From: Closterium sp. Naga37s-1
Taxonomy: Eukaryota; Streptophyta; Zygnematophyceae; Desmidiales; Closteriaceae
Assembly: GCA_947471745.1 (NCBI GenBank)
Contig: CANJKZ010000010.1
Coordinates: 7,022,501 to 7,086,500, forward strand
Length of the DNA: 64,000 bases
Reading direction: 5' to 3'
Shown here: positions 36,291-49,456 of the stretch, piece by piece
Layout: the number at the start of each line of letters is the position of its first letter
How positions within the stretch are numbered: the first letter of the stretch is position 1
Translations under genes and position numbers: made by a program
Notes under the pieces: generated by a model
Databases searched by the model: none
What the model was told of the DNA's origin: nothing
What the model saw: the letters and a program-made list of their open reading frames with translations, nothing else

Positions 36291-39200
36291 ATGGCTACCC
36301 CTAGTGTCCTCACTTTTGACGCTGAGGGTCGGGCCATTGACTTTGAGGTCTGGGTAGATGACCTACAGCTGTTCTTACAGTGCGATAGGGCGGACGGCCT
36401 CTCTCTCTTTGACCTCACCTCTGGCGCTTCCCCTGCCCCTGCTGCTGATGCTGACGCCACTGTTCGCTCCCAGTGGGCCACGCGCGATGCTGCTGCACGT
36501 CTTGCTGTGCGTCGCCACCTCCCTACCTCCGAGCGTGCGCACTTTAGTCAGTACAAGAGTGCTCAGACCTTGTACGCCGCTGTAGTCGCGCGCTACTCCT
36601 CCCCTTCCACTGCTGCACTGAGCCGTCTCATGCTGCCGTACCTCTTCCCTGACCTTGCTTCTTTTCCCACCGTTGCTGACCTCATTACGCACCTCCGCAC
36701 TAGTGACACTCGCTACCGCGCTGCACTTCCTGCTGACTTCTGCACTGCGAACCCCCCCCCCATGTACATCACTCTGTACTTCCTAGTCACTCGCCTCCCT
36801 GACTCCCTTCGAGTAGTCAGGGACCACTTTCTCTCAGTCTGTCCCACCACACTCACTGTAGACCTCCTCGAGAAGGCCCTCCTCGCGATAGAAAAGAGCA
36901 TAGTCGCTGTAGGAGCCTCTCGAGGTGACCCGCGCACCCCCATCTTTGAGGGGTGTTCTCCCTCCCCCCTGCTGCCCTCTGTTGCCTCTGCTGCTTCGGC
37001 CGACCTCCTTGGTCTTGAGTCGGTCGGTGCGGCGTCTGCCCCTAGCGGGAGACGCCGCCCTGGCAAGGGCAAGGGGGGCAAGGGAGCTGGAGGAGCGGGC
37101 GGTGGAGGTGGAGGTGGAGGCAGTGGGGGGAGTGGGGGTAGCGGTGGAGGTGGAGGTGGGGGTGGGGGGTTCGGTGGCGGCAGTGGAGGCGGAGGCCGCG
37201 GCGGCGGTGGCGGTGGTAGCGGAGGTGGCGGAGGAGGCGGCGGTGGAGAAGGCGGTGGAGGCGGCGGCGGCAGTGGAGGCAGCGGAGGCGGTGGAGGCGG
37301 TGGGGGTGGCGGTGGAGCTGGTCGCGGGTCTTTGCAGAGGAGTGGCTCCGGTGGTGGCTCGCGCCAGCAGCAGCAGCGTGGTCGTGCGACCCTGTCCCCT
37401 CAGCAGCTCCGTGAGTGGTACACTGCACGCCAGCGGGGTGGGGGTTTTGGTCCGTGTACCTACGTCCTGCGCACCGGCGACCGTGCGGGTGAGCAGTGTG
37501 GGGGTGCGCACCCCACTCCGCGCTGCTTTGGCCGCCTGACGGACGCATGGCGTCACCAGTTCCCGGAGGCCTCCGAGATCCCTCGCTGGGACGAGCTGTC
37601 TAGGGCGGGAGTTGCCATCTTTGATCTGGACTTTGATGCTATTCTCGCTGCCATGTATGCTGTGTCTATTGTTGATGAGGGTGACTGTTACCGGTGTTTC
37701 CCGCCCGATCCGGGCATTGAGACTGCTGCTCTAGGTACTGGTGAGGCTGCTGCCCTAGGTGCTTACGACGCTGCAGCTCTAGGTGCTGGTGTGTCTGCGT
37801 CCTCAGGTACTGGTGAGTCTGCTCTCTCAGGTACCGCGTCGGCTTCGGCCTCCCTCACCTTCACTCTTGACTCTGGGGCGTCTCGCTCCTTCTTTCGGGA
37901 CCGCACCACACTCACGCCGCTTAGTCGGCCGGTTGCGGTGTCTCTCGCTGACCCCTCTGGGGGTCCGGTCCTGTCTCGTTTCTCCACAGTCCTCCCGTGT
38001 CCGGCGGCTCTCTCTGGCACCCTGTCTGGTCTCTACCTCCCCTCGTTCTCGACGAACCTGGTGAGTGGTGCTGACCTACAGGATGCGGGTGTCCACCAGT
38101 TCACTCCTGCACGTCAGCGAGTGACCCACTGTACAGAGGCTGGCACAGGCCGACACCTGGCTACGTTCACGCGTCAGCCGGGGTCGAGCCTGTACACTCT
38201 GACCACTGCGTCTCCTCCAGTTGCTGAGTCTGGTAGGGTAGTTACGTCGGGTCAGGTGTTTGCTGCGGCGTCCAGGTCTGGTCCTGAGTCTGCCCCCTGT
38301 TCGTGTCGTCTCCTGTCTCACGAGACTCTCCTCTAGCACCACCGCCTTGGCCACCCCTCTCTGCTTCGGCTCAGAGGTATGGCCTCCCGTCTTCTTGTGT
38401 CCGGTCTCCCCCGGTCCCTCCCTCCCCTTCCTCAGGGCCCTGGCCCTGCCTGTGTCCCCTGTGTCAAGGGGCGCCAGCGTGCTGCCCCTCACTCCTCCCA
38501 GTTTCCTTCGACAGAGGCCCCGTTGCAGACACTTCACATGGACGTGTGGGGCCCAGCCCGCGTCCGTGGACAGGGTCACGAGCGCTACTTCCTGCTCGTT
38601 GTTGACGACTACTCGCGTTACACCACAGTCTTCCCCTTGCGCAGCAAGGGTGATGTCACTGAGGTGCTGATCGACTGGATCCGCGCAGCTCGTCTCCAGC
38701 TCAGGCAGAGCTTCGGCTCGGACTTTCCTGTTCTGCGTCTGCACTCGGACAGAGGCGGAGAGTTCTCCTCTGGCCTTCTGCGTGCCTACTGTCGTGCACG
38801 GGGCATCCGTCAGACCTTCACGCTTCCGGACTCACCGCAGCAAAATGGGATTGCTGAGCGCCGCATTGGCATAGTCATGGACGTCGCTCGTACGTCTATG
38901 ATGCATGCGGCTGCCCCCCATTTTCTGTGGCCGTTTGCGGTGAGGTACGCGGCGCATCAGATCAACCTCCACCCCAGGGTCTCCAGGCCGGAGACCTCCC
39001 CAGCCTTGCTGTGGACGGGGAAGGTTGGCGATGCGTCTGCGTTCCGGGTCTGGGGATCTCGGGCGTTTGTTCGCGACCTGTCTGCGGACAAACTATCCCC
39101 TCGTGCTGCTCCTTGCGTCTTCCTGGGGTTCCCCCCTGACGCGCCTGGGTGGCAGTTTTACCACCCCACCTCTCGCCGTGTTCTGTCCTCCCAGGACGTC

Positions 39201-42200
39201 ACGTTTGACGAGTCGGTCCCCTACTACCGCCTCTTCCCCTACCGCACTCCGTCCCTCCCCCCACCCCCACTCTTCCTGGTACCAGGTCCCCCCCAGGTAG
39301 ACCCCCTCCCCCCTCAGGGTCCTGCCCCTTCAGGTGTGTCCCAGGTAGACGCAGTCGAGCCTGTCGAGGTCACTGGTGACTCTGGTGCTGCTGAGGGTGC
39401 TGAGGCTGGGGGTGCTGTACCTGGGGGTGCGGAGCCTAGGGGTGCTGGGCCTGGGGGTGCTACGTCTGGGGGTGCTGAGCCTAGGGGTGCTGAGCCTAGG
39501 GGTGCTGAGCCTGGGGGTGCTGAGCCTAGGGGTGCTGAGCCTGGGGGTGCTGAGCCTGGGGGTGCTGAGCCTAGGGGTGCTGAGCCTGGGGGTGCTGAGC
39601 CTAGGGGTGCTACGTCTGGGGGTGCTGAGCCTAGGGGTGCTACGCCTGGGGGTGCTGAGCCTGGAGGTGCTCCGCCTGGAGGTTCTCCGAGTGCTTCGTC
39701 TCGCCGGGAGCCACTTTCGCCACAGGAGCTGCGTGAGTGGTTTGCCCGGCGCTGGAGGCGTGCTGCTGGTGCTGGAGGTCCTTCGGCTGCTCAGGGTGCT
39801 GCGGTCGCGGGTCCCGGAGGTGCTCGTCCTGGGTGCACTGGAGCTGGTGCTGCTGAGGGTGTTGGCGCTGAGACTACCGCTGGCAGTCCTACTGGGGGTG
39901 CTCCTGGTGCTGCTGGAGGTTCTGGAGCTACTGGTGGTGCTGCTGGAGCGGGTGCTCCTGCTGAGGGTTCTGGTGCTGTCCCTGCTGCTTCTAGCGTCGC
40001 CGCGCGGCCTCGACCGTACTTCGTTCCACTCCTGCAGCAGGTTCTTGGTCTTCCACCTTCTACTGGTCCTCCTCCTCCCTTAGAGTGTCCACAGCCTGTC
40101 TCGTCCCAGCTACAGTTGCAGCCTACCTCCCCTTTGCCTGCTCCTTCTCCCTACACTGGTCCTACTGGAGGTCTGGCTGAGCGTCGTGAGCCTGCGTCTC
40201 GCCCTGCGTCGCCTGTCCGTGCTGCTCGCACTAGTGGTCGCGGTTCGCGTCAGCGTCCTCCTCCTGTCCCTGGCACGCACCGGATGTCTCTGCGTCCGTC
40301 CACTGCTCCTCTGCGTGCCCCTTTGCCTTCTCCTCCTGAGTCCTCTCTTCCTGCTCTTGCCGACCCGGAGTCGGACTCTCTTCGTACTGCCAGTCCTACT
40401 GTCACGCGTCTCCTTGCTACTGTTGTCACTGACCCTTCTTTCGAGTCTACTGCTGCGTCTGCTCTCGTTACTGAGCTCGTCGACTTTGCTGCTCGCTGTC
40501 GCTTAGACTACGCTGCTAGTCTTGTCGCTGAGTCTGAGTCTGTCTGTCCTCCGTCCGTCGGGGGTGAGTGTGCCCTTGGCACGGACGTCCTTGAGGACAG
40601 GCAGGAGGAGTTCCAGTGTCTGGCAGCTGCCTCACCTCATCTCGTGTCCGTACTGCTTACCCCTGAGGGAGACCCGGATGCACTTGACATCCCGACTCCG
40701 CGCTCTTACGCGGAGGCGATAGAGGGTCCCTACTCCTCTCAGTGGCAGGCAGCTATGGATGCAGAGATGGCTTCCTGGAAGTCCACAGGCACCTACGTTG
40801 ACGCTGTCCCCCCTCCTGGGGCGAACATCGTCAGTGGCATGTGGATCTTCAGGGTGAAGCGGCCGCCGGGTTCTCCGCCTGTCTTCAAGGCGCGTTACGT
40901 GGCTCGTGGCTTCAGTCAGCGGCAGGGAGTTGACTACTTTCAGACCTTCTCCCCCACCCCGAAGATGACCACTCTTCGGGTACTGCTGCACGTTGCTGCT
41001 CACCGTGACTACGAGCTGCACTCTCTTGACTTCAGCACAGCTTTCTTGCAGGGCAGCCTGCACGAGGAGATCTGGCTGCGCCGCCCACCTGGCTTCACTG
41101 GGTCTTTCCCTCCTGGTACCCAGTGGAGTCTCCGGCGTCCAGTCTACGGTCTCCGCCAGGCGCCACGTGAGTGGCACGACACACTGAGGACTACGCTTGC
41201 GGCTCTTGGGTTTGCTCCTTCTACTGCCGACCCGTCGCTGTTTCTACGCACCGACACCTCTCTGCCGCCGTTCTACATCCTCGTGTACGTCGACGACTTG
41301 GTCTTTGCCACAGCTGACACTGCTGGACTCGCCTACGTGAAGTCCGAGCTGCAGAAGAGACACACGTGCACAGACCTGGGTGAACTGCGCAGCTACCTTG
41401 GCTTGCAGATCACCCGGGACAGAGCACGCCGCACCATTACCCTGACTCAGTCACACATGGTGCAGCAGGTCCTTCAGCGCTTCGGCTTCACGTACTCCTC
41501 GCCTCAGGCCACTCCTCTGTCTACTCGCCACTCGCTCTCAGCTCTGCCTTCGGATGAGTCCGTAGAGTCGAGTGGCCCGTACCCAGAGCTTGTTGGCTGC
41601 CTCATGTACCTGATGACCTGCACACGACCTGACCTTGCATACCCTCTTAGCATTCTTGCACGCTATGTTGCTCCTGGGAGACACAGACCAGAGCACATGG
41701 CTGCAGCGAAGAGGGTGTTGCGCTACTTGTGCAGTACGTCGGGCATGGGGCTAGTGCTTGGAGGGCGGAGTCCAGTGGTCCTCACTGGGCACGCGGACGC
41801 TTCTTGGGCTGACGACCAGGCTACGCAGCGGTCGTCACAGGGTTACACCTTCAGCCTTGGTTCCGGCTCTGTTTCGTGGCGGGCTACTCGCTCGTCTTCT
41901 GTTCTTGGCTCGAGTTGTGAGGCTGAGATCTACGCCGGGGCCATGGCTGCACAGGAGCTTCGCTGGCTCACCTACCTGCTGACCGACCTTGGAGAGCCGC
42001 CTCGTTCTCCTCCAGTCCTGTACGTAGACAACAAGGCCATGCTGGCCTTGTGTCGAGAGCAGCGACTGGAGCACAGAACAAAGCACATTGCTCTCCGCTA
42101 CTTCCTTGCTCGTGAGCTACAGCAACGTGGACAGTTGCGGCTTGCGTACGTGGCCTCTGAGGCCAACACTGCTGATGTCTTCACCAAGGCACTTCCGCCT

Positions 42201-42269
42201 TGTGATCATCAGCGCTTCTGCACTCAGCTGGGTCTTGTGCCCGTCTTGCCTCACTTGCTCTCCTCTTGA
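36291..42269 (+). pseudogene. Gag-Pol of element G, intact except one amber codon
   Basis: The frame starts MATPSVLTFDAEG at 36291 and ends at 42269 (about 1992 codons). The only interruption is TAG at 38334-38336. Sister copies have TGG (Trp) there, in the WHHRLGH block of the GAG-pre-integrase region. All catalytic motifs are otherwise present: knuckle CX13CX3HX4C, protease LDSGAS (DSG at 37869-37877), integrase HMDVWGP, LHSDRGGEF and QQNGIAERR, reverse transcriptase YVDD at 41286-41297, and RNase H YVDNKA with RTKHI. The first 681 codons could still yield Gag plus protease. The stop is a single G-to-A change. Confidence 0.93.
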
Positions 42270-42481
42270 CCTTGCTTGTACTCTCACATATATATATACC
42301 TGCTCTTGCTTGTCCAGCTTTATATATATGTATGTACTCTTGCATGTGAACTGGCCGTGTGGCCTTGACCCTGTGCTCGGACTGTGTGGTGACTTTGTGA
42401 TCCACCCTGAGCTTGCTTTGCTTTTCTTTGCTTGACTGGTCTTGTGACCCCTTGTTCTCCCCCACTTTGCCTATGGGGGTG

Positions 42482-42613
42482 TGTCAGAACATTGTAGCTT
42501 ATGCTGTTGTGTAGGCTATAGTGGGGTATCCCATAGGGGGTACAACTAATTAGGGTTTCATATTTGTACTCACTTCATTTCATAGTTCATTCATTCTCGT
42601 TCTCATTCTCACA
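42482..42613 (+). repeat. 3' LTR of element G
   Basis: 132 bp, preceded by polypurine tract ATGGGGGTG and followed by TSD CCCTC. Confidence 0.94.
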
Positions 42614-43189
42614 CCCTCGCGGCCCCGTCGCCGCCCGTTGCGGCCCCGTCGCCGCCCTTCGCGGCTCCGTCGCCGCCCTTCGCGGCCCCGTCGCCGCCCG
42701 TTGCGGCCCCGTCCCCGCTCTTCTCGGCCCCTCGTGGCCCCTTCGCGGCCCCGTCGCCGCCCTACGCGGCCCCTCCCCGGTCCCAGCAGCAGCAGCGGCC
42801 ACCTCTACCGCTGCAGCCACCGCCGCTGACGACTGCAGCCGCCTCTGCTGCCGACCGCCGCCGCCGTTGCCGCCGCCGCTGCCGCTCCCGGAGCCGCAGC
42901 CGCCGCCGCCGCAGCCGAGACAGCAGCCCCCGCAGCAGCCACAGCCGGGCCTCGGTCGCCGCGGCCGTTGACTACAGCAGCAGCCGCCGCAACTGTCGAG
43001 CCGCAGCCGCCGCCACAGCCGCTGTCGCCGCCGCCGCCGCCACTGTTGCGGCCCTGTCCCTGCCGGCGCGCCTCGGCCCTGCCTCACCACCTGCGGGCCT
43101 CTACCTACCCGCCCTGGTAAGAGCAGTCCTGAGCAGTGCCTCTACCTCCGCCCTGCTCTTACTGCTAGCCTGCTGCTGCCACTGCTGCC

Positions 43190-46100
43190 ATGGCTGCTCC
43201 TAATGTTCTCACTTTTGAAGCTGAGGGTCGGGCTGTCGACTTTGAGGTCTGGGTCGATGACCTACAGCTTTTCCTACAGTGCGATAGGACAGATGGTCTC
43301 TCCCTGTTTGATCTCACGTCTGGCGCCTCTCCTGCCCCTCCTGCCGATGCTGACAGCACTGTTCGCTCACAGTGGGCCACACGTGATGCTGCTGCCCGTC
43401 TTGCTGTTCGTAGTCACTTGCCCTCCTCTGAGCGCACGCACTTTGGTCAGTATAAGAGCGCTAAGACCCTGTACGACGCTGTAGTTGCACGCTACTCTTC
43501 CCCTGCCACTGCTGCTCTTAGTCGCCTCATGCTGCCGTACCTGTTTCCTGACCTCGCCGCCTTTTCCACAGTCGCTGACCTAGTTACGCACCTTCGCACT
43601 AGTGACACTCGCTACCGCGCTGCGCTCCCTACTGAGTTCTGCACCAAGAACTCCCCCCCATGTACATCACCCTCTACTACATAGTCACCCGGCTCCCTGA
43701 CTCCCTTCGCTCGGTCCGGGACCACTTCCTCTCTGTTTGCCCCACCACACTCACCGTTGACCTCCTCGAGGAGTGCCTCCTGGCAGCTGAGAAGAGCATA
43801 GTCGCTGTAGGAGCCTCTCGTGGTGACCCTCGTACTCCCTTCTTTGAGGGGTGTTCCCCCTCCCCCCTCCTGCCCTCTGTTGCCTCTGCTGCTGCGGCTG
43901 ACCTCGTTGGCCTCGAGTCGGTCGGAGCTGCGTCTGCCCCTAGCGGGAGACGCCGCACCGGCAAGGGCAAGGGGGGCAAGGGTGCTGGAGGAGCTGGCGG
44001 GGGCGGTGGAGGTGGCAGTGGAGGCGGTGGAGGGGGTGGGGGTGGTGGTGGGAGTGGTGGCGGGGGTGGGGGCGTCGGTGGCGGCAGTGGAGGCGGAGGA
44101 GGCGGCGGCGGTGGTGGTGGGAGCGGAGTAGGCGGAGGTGGCGGCGGCGGCGGAGGTGGCGGCGGCAGCGGTGGGACTGGTCGGGGCGGCTCTGCGCAGA
44201 GGGGCGGCTCCGGTGGTGGTCAGCGCCAGCAGCAGCAGCGCACTTGTGAGACCCCGCCCCCCCAGCAGCTTCGTGAGTGGTACGCTTCGCGTCAGCGGGG
44301 TGGGGGTGCTGGTCCCTGTACCTACGTCCTGCGTACCGGCGACCGTACGGGTGACCAGTGCGGGGGCCCGCACCCCACCCAGCGCTGCTTCGGCCGCCTG
44401 ACGGACGCCTAGCGTCTCCAGTTCCCTGACGCCACTGAGATCCCTCGCTGGGGAGAGCTGCAGAGGTCGGGGGTTGCTATCTTTGATCTTGATTATGATG
44501 CTATTCTTGCTGCCATGTATGCTGTGTCTACTAGTGATGAGGGTGACTGTTACCTGTGTGTTCCGCCTGACCCGGGCATTGGTACTGCTGCTCTAGGTGC
44601 TGGTGAGGCTGCTGCTCTAGGTGCTAGTGAGTCTGCTGCCCCAGGTGCTGGTGAGTCTGCTCTCTCAGGTACCACGTCGGCTCAGGCCTCCCTCACCTTC
44701 ACCCTTGACTCGGGTGCTTCCCGCTCCTTCTTTTGAGACCGCACCACACTCACGCCGCTTAGTCGGCCAGTTGCGGTCTCCCTGGCGAACCCCTCTGGGG
44801 GTCCTGTCCTTGCCCACTTCTCCACTGTCTTACCGTGTCCGGCGGCCCCTTCTGGCACCCTGTCAGGTCTCTACCTCCCCTCGTTCTCTACGAACTTGGT
44901 GAGTGGTGCTGACCTTCAGGATGGGGGGGTTGACCAGTTCACTCCTGCGAGTCAGCGAGTGACCCACTGCACGTGTGCTCGGACGGGCCGACACTTGGCC
45001 ACGTTTACCCGTCGACCGGGGTCGAGCCTGTACACACTGACTACTGAGTCTCCTCCGGTCTCTGCGTCTGGTCAGGTGGCTGCGTCGGGTCAGGTGTCTG
45101 CTACGGCGTCCAGGTCTGGTCCTGCATCTGCCCCCTGCTCGTCTCGTCTCCTGTCTCACCAGACTCTCCTCTGGCACCACCGCCTTGGTCACCCCTCGCT
45201 GCCTCGTCTCCGAGGCATGGCCTCCCGTGTCCTTGTCTCTGGTCTCCCCCGGTCCCTCCCTCCTCTTCCTCCGGGGCCTGCCCCTACCTGCGTTCCCTGC
45301 GTCGAGGGGAGGCAGCGTGCTGCTCCTCACTCCTCCGAGTTTCCTCCGACAGAGGCTCCGCTGCAGACGCTTCACATGGACGTGTGGGGCCCAGCCCGCG
45401 TCCGTGGACAGGGTCACGAGCGTTACTTCCTGTTGGTGGTTGACGACTACTCGCGTTACACCACGGTGTTCCCCTTGCGCAGCAAGGGTGAGGTCACTGA
45501 GGTGTTGATCGGCTGGATCCGCGCTGCTCGTCTCCAGCTCAGAGAGAGTTTCGGCTCGGACTTTCCTGTTCTGCGTCTGCACTCCGACAGAGGCGGTGAG
45601 TTTTCCTATGACCTTCTGCGAGCCTTCTGTCGTGCACAGGGCATCCGCCAGACGTTCACGCTTCCGGCCTCTCCACAGCAAAATGGGATTGCTGAGCGCC
45701 GCATTGGCATGGTCATGGACGTCGCTCGTACGTCCATGGTCCATGCGGCTGCCCCCCATTTTCTGTGGCCGTTTGCGGTTCGGTACGCGGCGCATCAGAT
45801 CAACCTTCAGCCCCGGGTCTCCATGCCGGAGACCTCCCCTGCTTTGCGGTGGACCGGGAAGGTTGGCGATGCGTCTGCGTTCCGTGTCTAGGGATCTCAG
45901 GCGTTTGTCCGCGACTTGTCTGCGGACAAGCTGTCCCCCCGTGCTGTTCCCTGTGTCTTCCTTGGCTTCCCCCCTGACGCGCCAGGTTGGCAGTTCTACC
46001 ACCCCACCTCGCGACGTGTTCTGTCCTCCCAGGACGTCACGTTTGACGAGTCGGTTCCGTACTACCGTCTCTTCCCCTACCGCACTGCCTCCCTCCCCCC

Positions 46101-49100
46101 GCCGCCGCTCTTCCTCGCGCCAGGTCCCCCCCCGGTAGACCCCCTTCCCCCTCAGGGTCCTGCCCCCTCAGGTGTGTCCCAGGTAGATGCAGTCGAGCCT
46201 GTCGAGGTAGCTGTTGACTCTGGTGCTGCTAGGGGTGCTGAGCCTGCGGGTGCGGGGTCTGGGGGTGCTGAGCCTGCGGGTGCGGGGTCTGGGGGTGCTG
46301 AGCTTGGGGGTGCTGACTCTGGGGGTGCTGAGCCTGGGAGTGCTGAGACTTGGGGTGCTGAGACTGGGGGTGCGGAGCCTGGGGGTGCGGAGCCTGAGGG
46401 TGCTGGGCCTGCTCGTGTGGCGTCTGGCGGTACTGGGCCTGGAGGCCCTTCGGGTGCTTCGTCCCGGAGGGAGCTGCTCTCTCCACAGCAGCTGCGCGAG
46501 TGGTTTGCTCGGCGCTGGAGCCGTGCTGCTGGATCTGGAGGTACTGCTGGTGTTGACGGTTCTACTGCTGCTGAGGGTGCTGGTGCCACGGGTCCCGGAG
46601 GTGCTCGTACCGGGGGTACTGGAGCTGCTGGGCCTGCGGGTGCTCCTGGTGCTGGAGCTAGTGGTGCTGCTGGAGTAGGTGCTACTGGAGGTGCTGGAGC
46701 TGGAGCTGCTCCGTCTTCTGGTGGTCCGAGTGGAGCTGGAGGTGCTGCTGGCGCTAGTACTTCTGAGGGTGCTGGAGTTGGCGCTGCTGGAGCTGGGGGT
46801 GCTACTGGCGCTGGTGCTGCCGTTGGGGGTACTGGTGCTGTTCCTGCTGGTTCTAGGGGCACTGCACGGCCGCAGCCGTACTTCGTTCCGCTCCTTGAGC
46901 AGGTTCTTGGTCTTCCGTCCTCTCTTGGTCCTGCTCCTCTCTTAAAGTGTCCGCCGCCTGTCCAGTCCGAGTCACAGTTACAACCAGCCTCCCCACTGCC
47001 TGCTCCCTCTCCCTACACTGGTCCTACTGGAGGTCTTACGGAGCGTCGTGAGCCTACGTCTCGTCCTGCGTCGCCTGTCCGTGCTGCTCGCACGAGTGGT
47101 CGTGGTTCGCGTCAACGTCCTCCGCCTGTCCCCGGCACGCACCGGATGTCTCTGCGTCCTTCCACTGCTCCGCTGCGTGCCCCTTTGCCTTCTCCTCCCG
47201 AGTCCTCTCTTCCTGCTCTTGCTGACCCGGAGTCGGACTCCCTTCGTGCTGCCAGTCCTACTGTCACGCGTCTCCTTGCTACTGTCGTCACTGACCCTTC
47301 CTCTGAGTCCACTGCTGCGTCTGCCTTAGTTGCTGAGCTTGTCGACTTCGCTGCTCACTGTCGTCTAGACTACGCCTCTAGTCTTGTTGCTGAGTCTGAG
47401 TCTGTCTGTCCTCCGTCCGTCGGGGGTGAGTGTGCTCTTAGCACGGACGTCCTTGAGGACAGGCAAGAGGAGTTCCAGTGTTTTGCTGCTGCTTTGCCTC
47501 ATCTCGTGTCCATACTGATTGCCCCTGAGGGAGACCCGGATGCACCAGACATCCCGACTCCTCGATCGTACGCTGAGGCGATCGAGGGTTCCTACTCCTC
47601 ACAGTGGCAGTCAGCCATGGACGCAGAGATGGCTTCCTGGAAGTCCACAGGCACCTACGTCGACGAGGTTCCCCCACCTGGTGCGAACATCGTCAGTGGC
47701 ATGTGGATTTTCAGGGTGAAGCGGCCGCCAGGTTCTCCGCCTGTCTTCAAGGCGCGTTACGTGGCTCGAGGCTTCAGTCAGCGGCAGGGAGTTGACTACT
47801 TTCAGACCTTCTCCCCCACCCCGAAGATGACCACTCTTCGGGTGCTGCTGCACATAGCCGCTCAGCGCGACTACGAGCTTCACTCTCTTGACTTCAGCAC
47901 AGCTTTCTTGCAGGACAGCCTGCACGAGGAGATCTGGCTGCGCCGCCCACCTGGCTTCACTGGGTCGTTTCCTCCTGGTACCCAGTGGAGCCTCCGGTGG
48001 CCAGTCTACGGTCTCCGCCAGGCGCCCCATGAGTGGCACGACACACTAAGGACTACACTTGCGGCTCTTGGGTTTGCTCCTTCTACAGCCGACCCGTCGC
48101 TGTTTCTGCGCACCGACACCTCTTTGCCGCCGTTCTACATCCTCGTGTACGTCGACGACTTGGTCTTTGCCACTGCTGACACTGCTGGACTCGCCCACGT
48201 GAAGTCCGAGCTGCAGAAGAGACACACGTGCACAGACCTGGGTGAACTGCGCAGCTACCTTGGCTTGCGGATCACCCGGGACAGAGCACGCCGCACCATT
48301 ACCCTGACTCAGTCACACATGGTGCAGCAGGTCCTTCAGCGCTTCGACTTCACGTACTCCTCGCCTCAGGCCACTCCTCTGTCTACTCGCCACTCGCTCT
48401 CAGCTCTGCCTTCGGATGAGTCCGTAGAGCCGAGTGGCCCGTACCCAGAGCTTGTTGGCTACCTCATGTACCTGATGACCTGCACTCGACCTGACCTTGC
48501 ATACCCTCTTAGCATCTTGGCACGCTATGTTTCTCCTGGGAGACACCGACCAGAGCACATGGCTGCAGCGAAGAGGGTGTTGCGCTACTTGTGCAGTACG
48601 TCGGGCATGGGGCTAGTGCTTGGAGGGCGGCGTTCAGTGGTCCTCAGGTCACGCAGACGCTTCTTGGGCTGACGACCAGGCTACGCAGCGATCGTCACAG
48701 GGTTACACCTTCAGCCTTGGTTCCGGCTCTGTTTCGTGGCGGTCTACCCGCTCGTCTTCTGTTCTCGGCTCCAGCTGTGAGGCTGAGATCTACGCGGGGG
48801 CCATGGCTGCACAGGAGCTACGCTGGCTCACCTACCTGCTGACTGACCTAGGAGAGCCACCTCGTTCTCCTCCGGTTCTGTACGTAGACAACAAGGCCAT
48901 GCTGGCCTTGTGTCGGGAGCACAGACTGGAGCACAGAACGAAGCACATTGCTCTTCGCTACTTTCTTGCTCGTGAGCTGCAGCAGCGTGGTCAGCTGCGC
49001 CTTGCTTACGTGGCCTCTCAGGCCAACACTGCTGATATCTTTACCAAGGCACTTCCGCCTTGTGATCATCAGCGCTGTTGTACGATGCTAGGTCTTGTGC

Positions 49101-49129
49101 CTACTTGGCCTCACTTGCTTACTTCTTGA
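43190..49129 (+). pseudogene. Gag-Pol pseudogene of element F
   Basis: It starts MAAPNVLTFEAEG. Breaks seen are: a frameshift in the C-run near 43650-43657 (shorter than in sisters); TAG at about 44410 (Trp in sisters); TGA at about 44734 (Arg codon CGA in sisters), just after LDSGASRSFF; TAG at 45889-45891 (Trp in sisters); and a small deletion with frameshift near 48641. Reverse transcriptase YVDD (48148-48159) and the integrase blocks are recognisable. Several breaks are C-to-T or G-to-A transitions. Confidence 0.92.
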
Positions 49130-49326
49130 CCTTGCTTGTACTGTGATCTTTCTATACCTGCACTTGCTTGTTTACCTTTATATATGATCTTGCATGTGAA
49201 CTGGCCTTGTGGCCTTGAACTTGTGCTCGGAATGTGTGGTGACGTTGTGATCCACCCTGAGCTTGCTTTGCTTTACTTGACTGGTCTTGTGACCCCTTGT
49301 TCTCCCCCACTTTGTCTATGGGGGTG

Positions 49327-49451
49327 TGTCAGACTTGTATGACTTAGCCTGTGTAGGCTGTAGTGGGGTAGCACATATGGGTACAACACATTTCTAGGTT
49401 TGTACTTGTACCCAACCTTTCCCTTAGTCAATCATTCCTCATTTCTTCACA
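49327..49451 (+). repeat. 3' LTR of element F
   Basis: 125 bp, followed by TSD TGCCT, which is also the first five bases of the second unit of the host 85-bp duplication. Confidence 0.93.
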
Positions 49452-49456
49452 TGCCT

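Larger units (their letters stand above)
35060..42613 (+). mobile_element. Young Ty1/copia retrotransposon (element G) nested in element F
   Basis: 132-bp LTRs (35060-35191 and 42482-42613) look identical, with perfect TSD CCCTC (35055-35059 and 42614-42618). PBS TGGAATCAGAGCAGG (from 35192) has one mismatch to TGGTATCAGAGC. A hairpin GTCCC/GGGAC follows at 35206-35221. The leader (about 35270-36240) is made of CGGCCCCGCCGCC repeats. One Gag-Pol frame with a single stop fills the interior. Confidence 0.96.
34507..49451 (+). mobile_element. Decayed Ty1/copia retrotransposon (element F) carrying nested element G
   Basis: 125-bp LTRs lie at 34507-34631 and 49327-49451, differing at about two sites, with perfect TSD TGCCT (34502-34506 and 49452-49456). 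PBS TGGTATAGAGCAGG and the hairpin GTTCCC-TAGT-GGGAAC (34645-34660) follow the 5' LTR. The GC-rich leader (about 34690-35059) is split by element G and resumes at 42614-43189. Its own Gag-Pol starts at 43190 and is broken several times. Without the insertion it would be about 7.4 kb. Confidence 0.95.
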
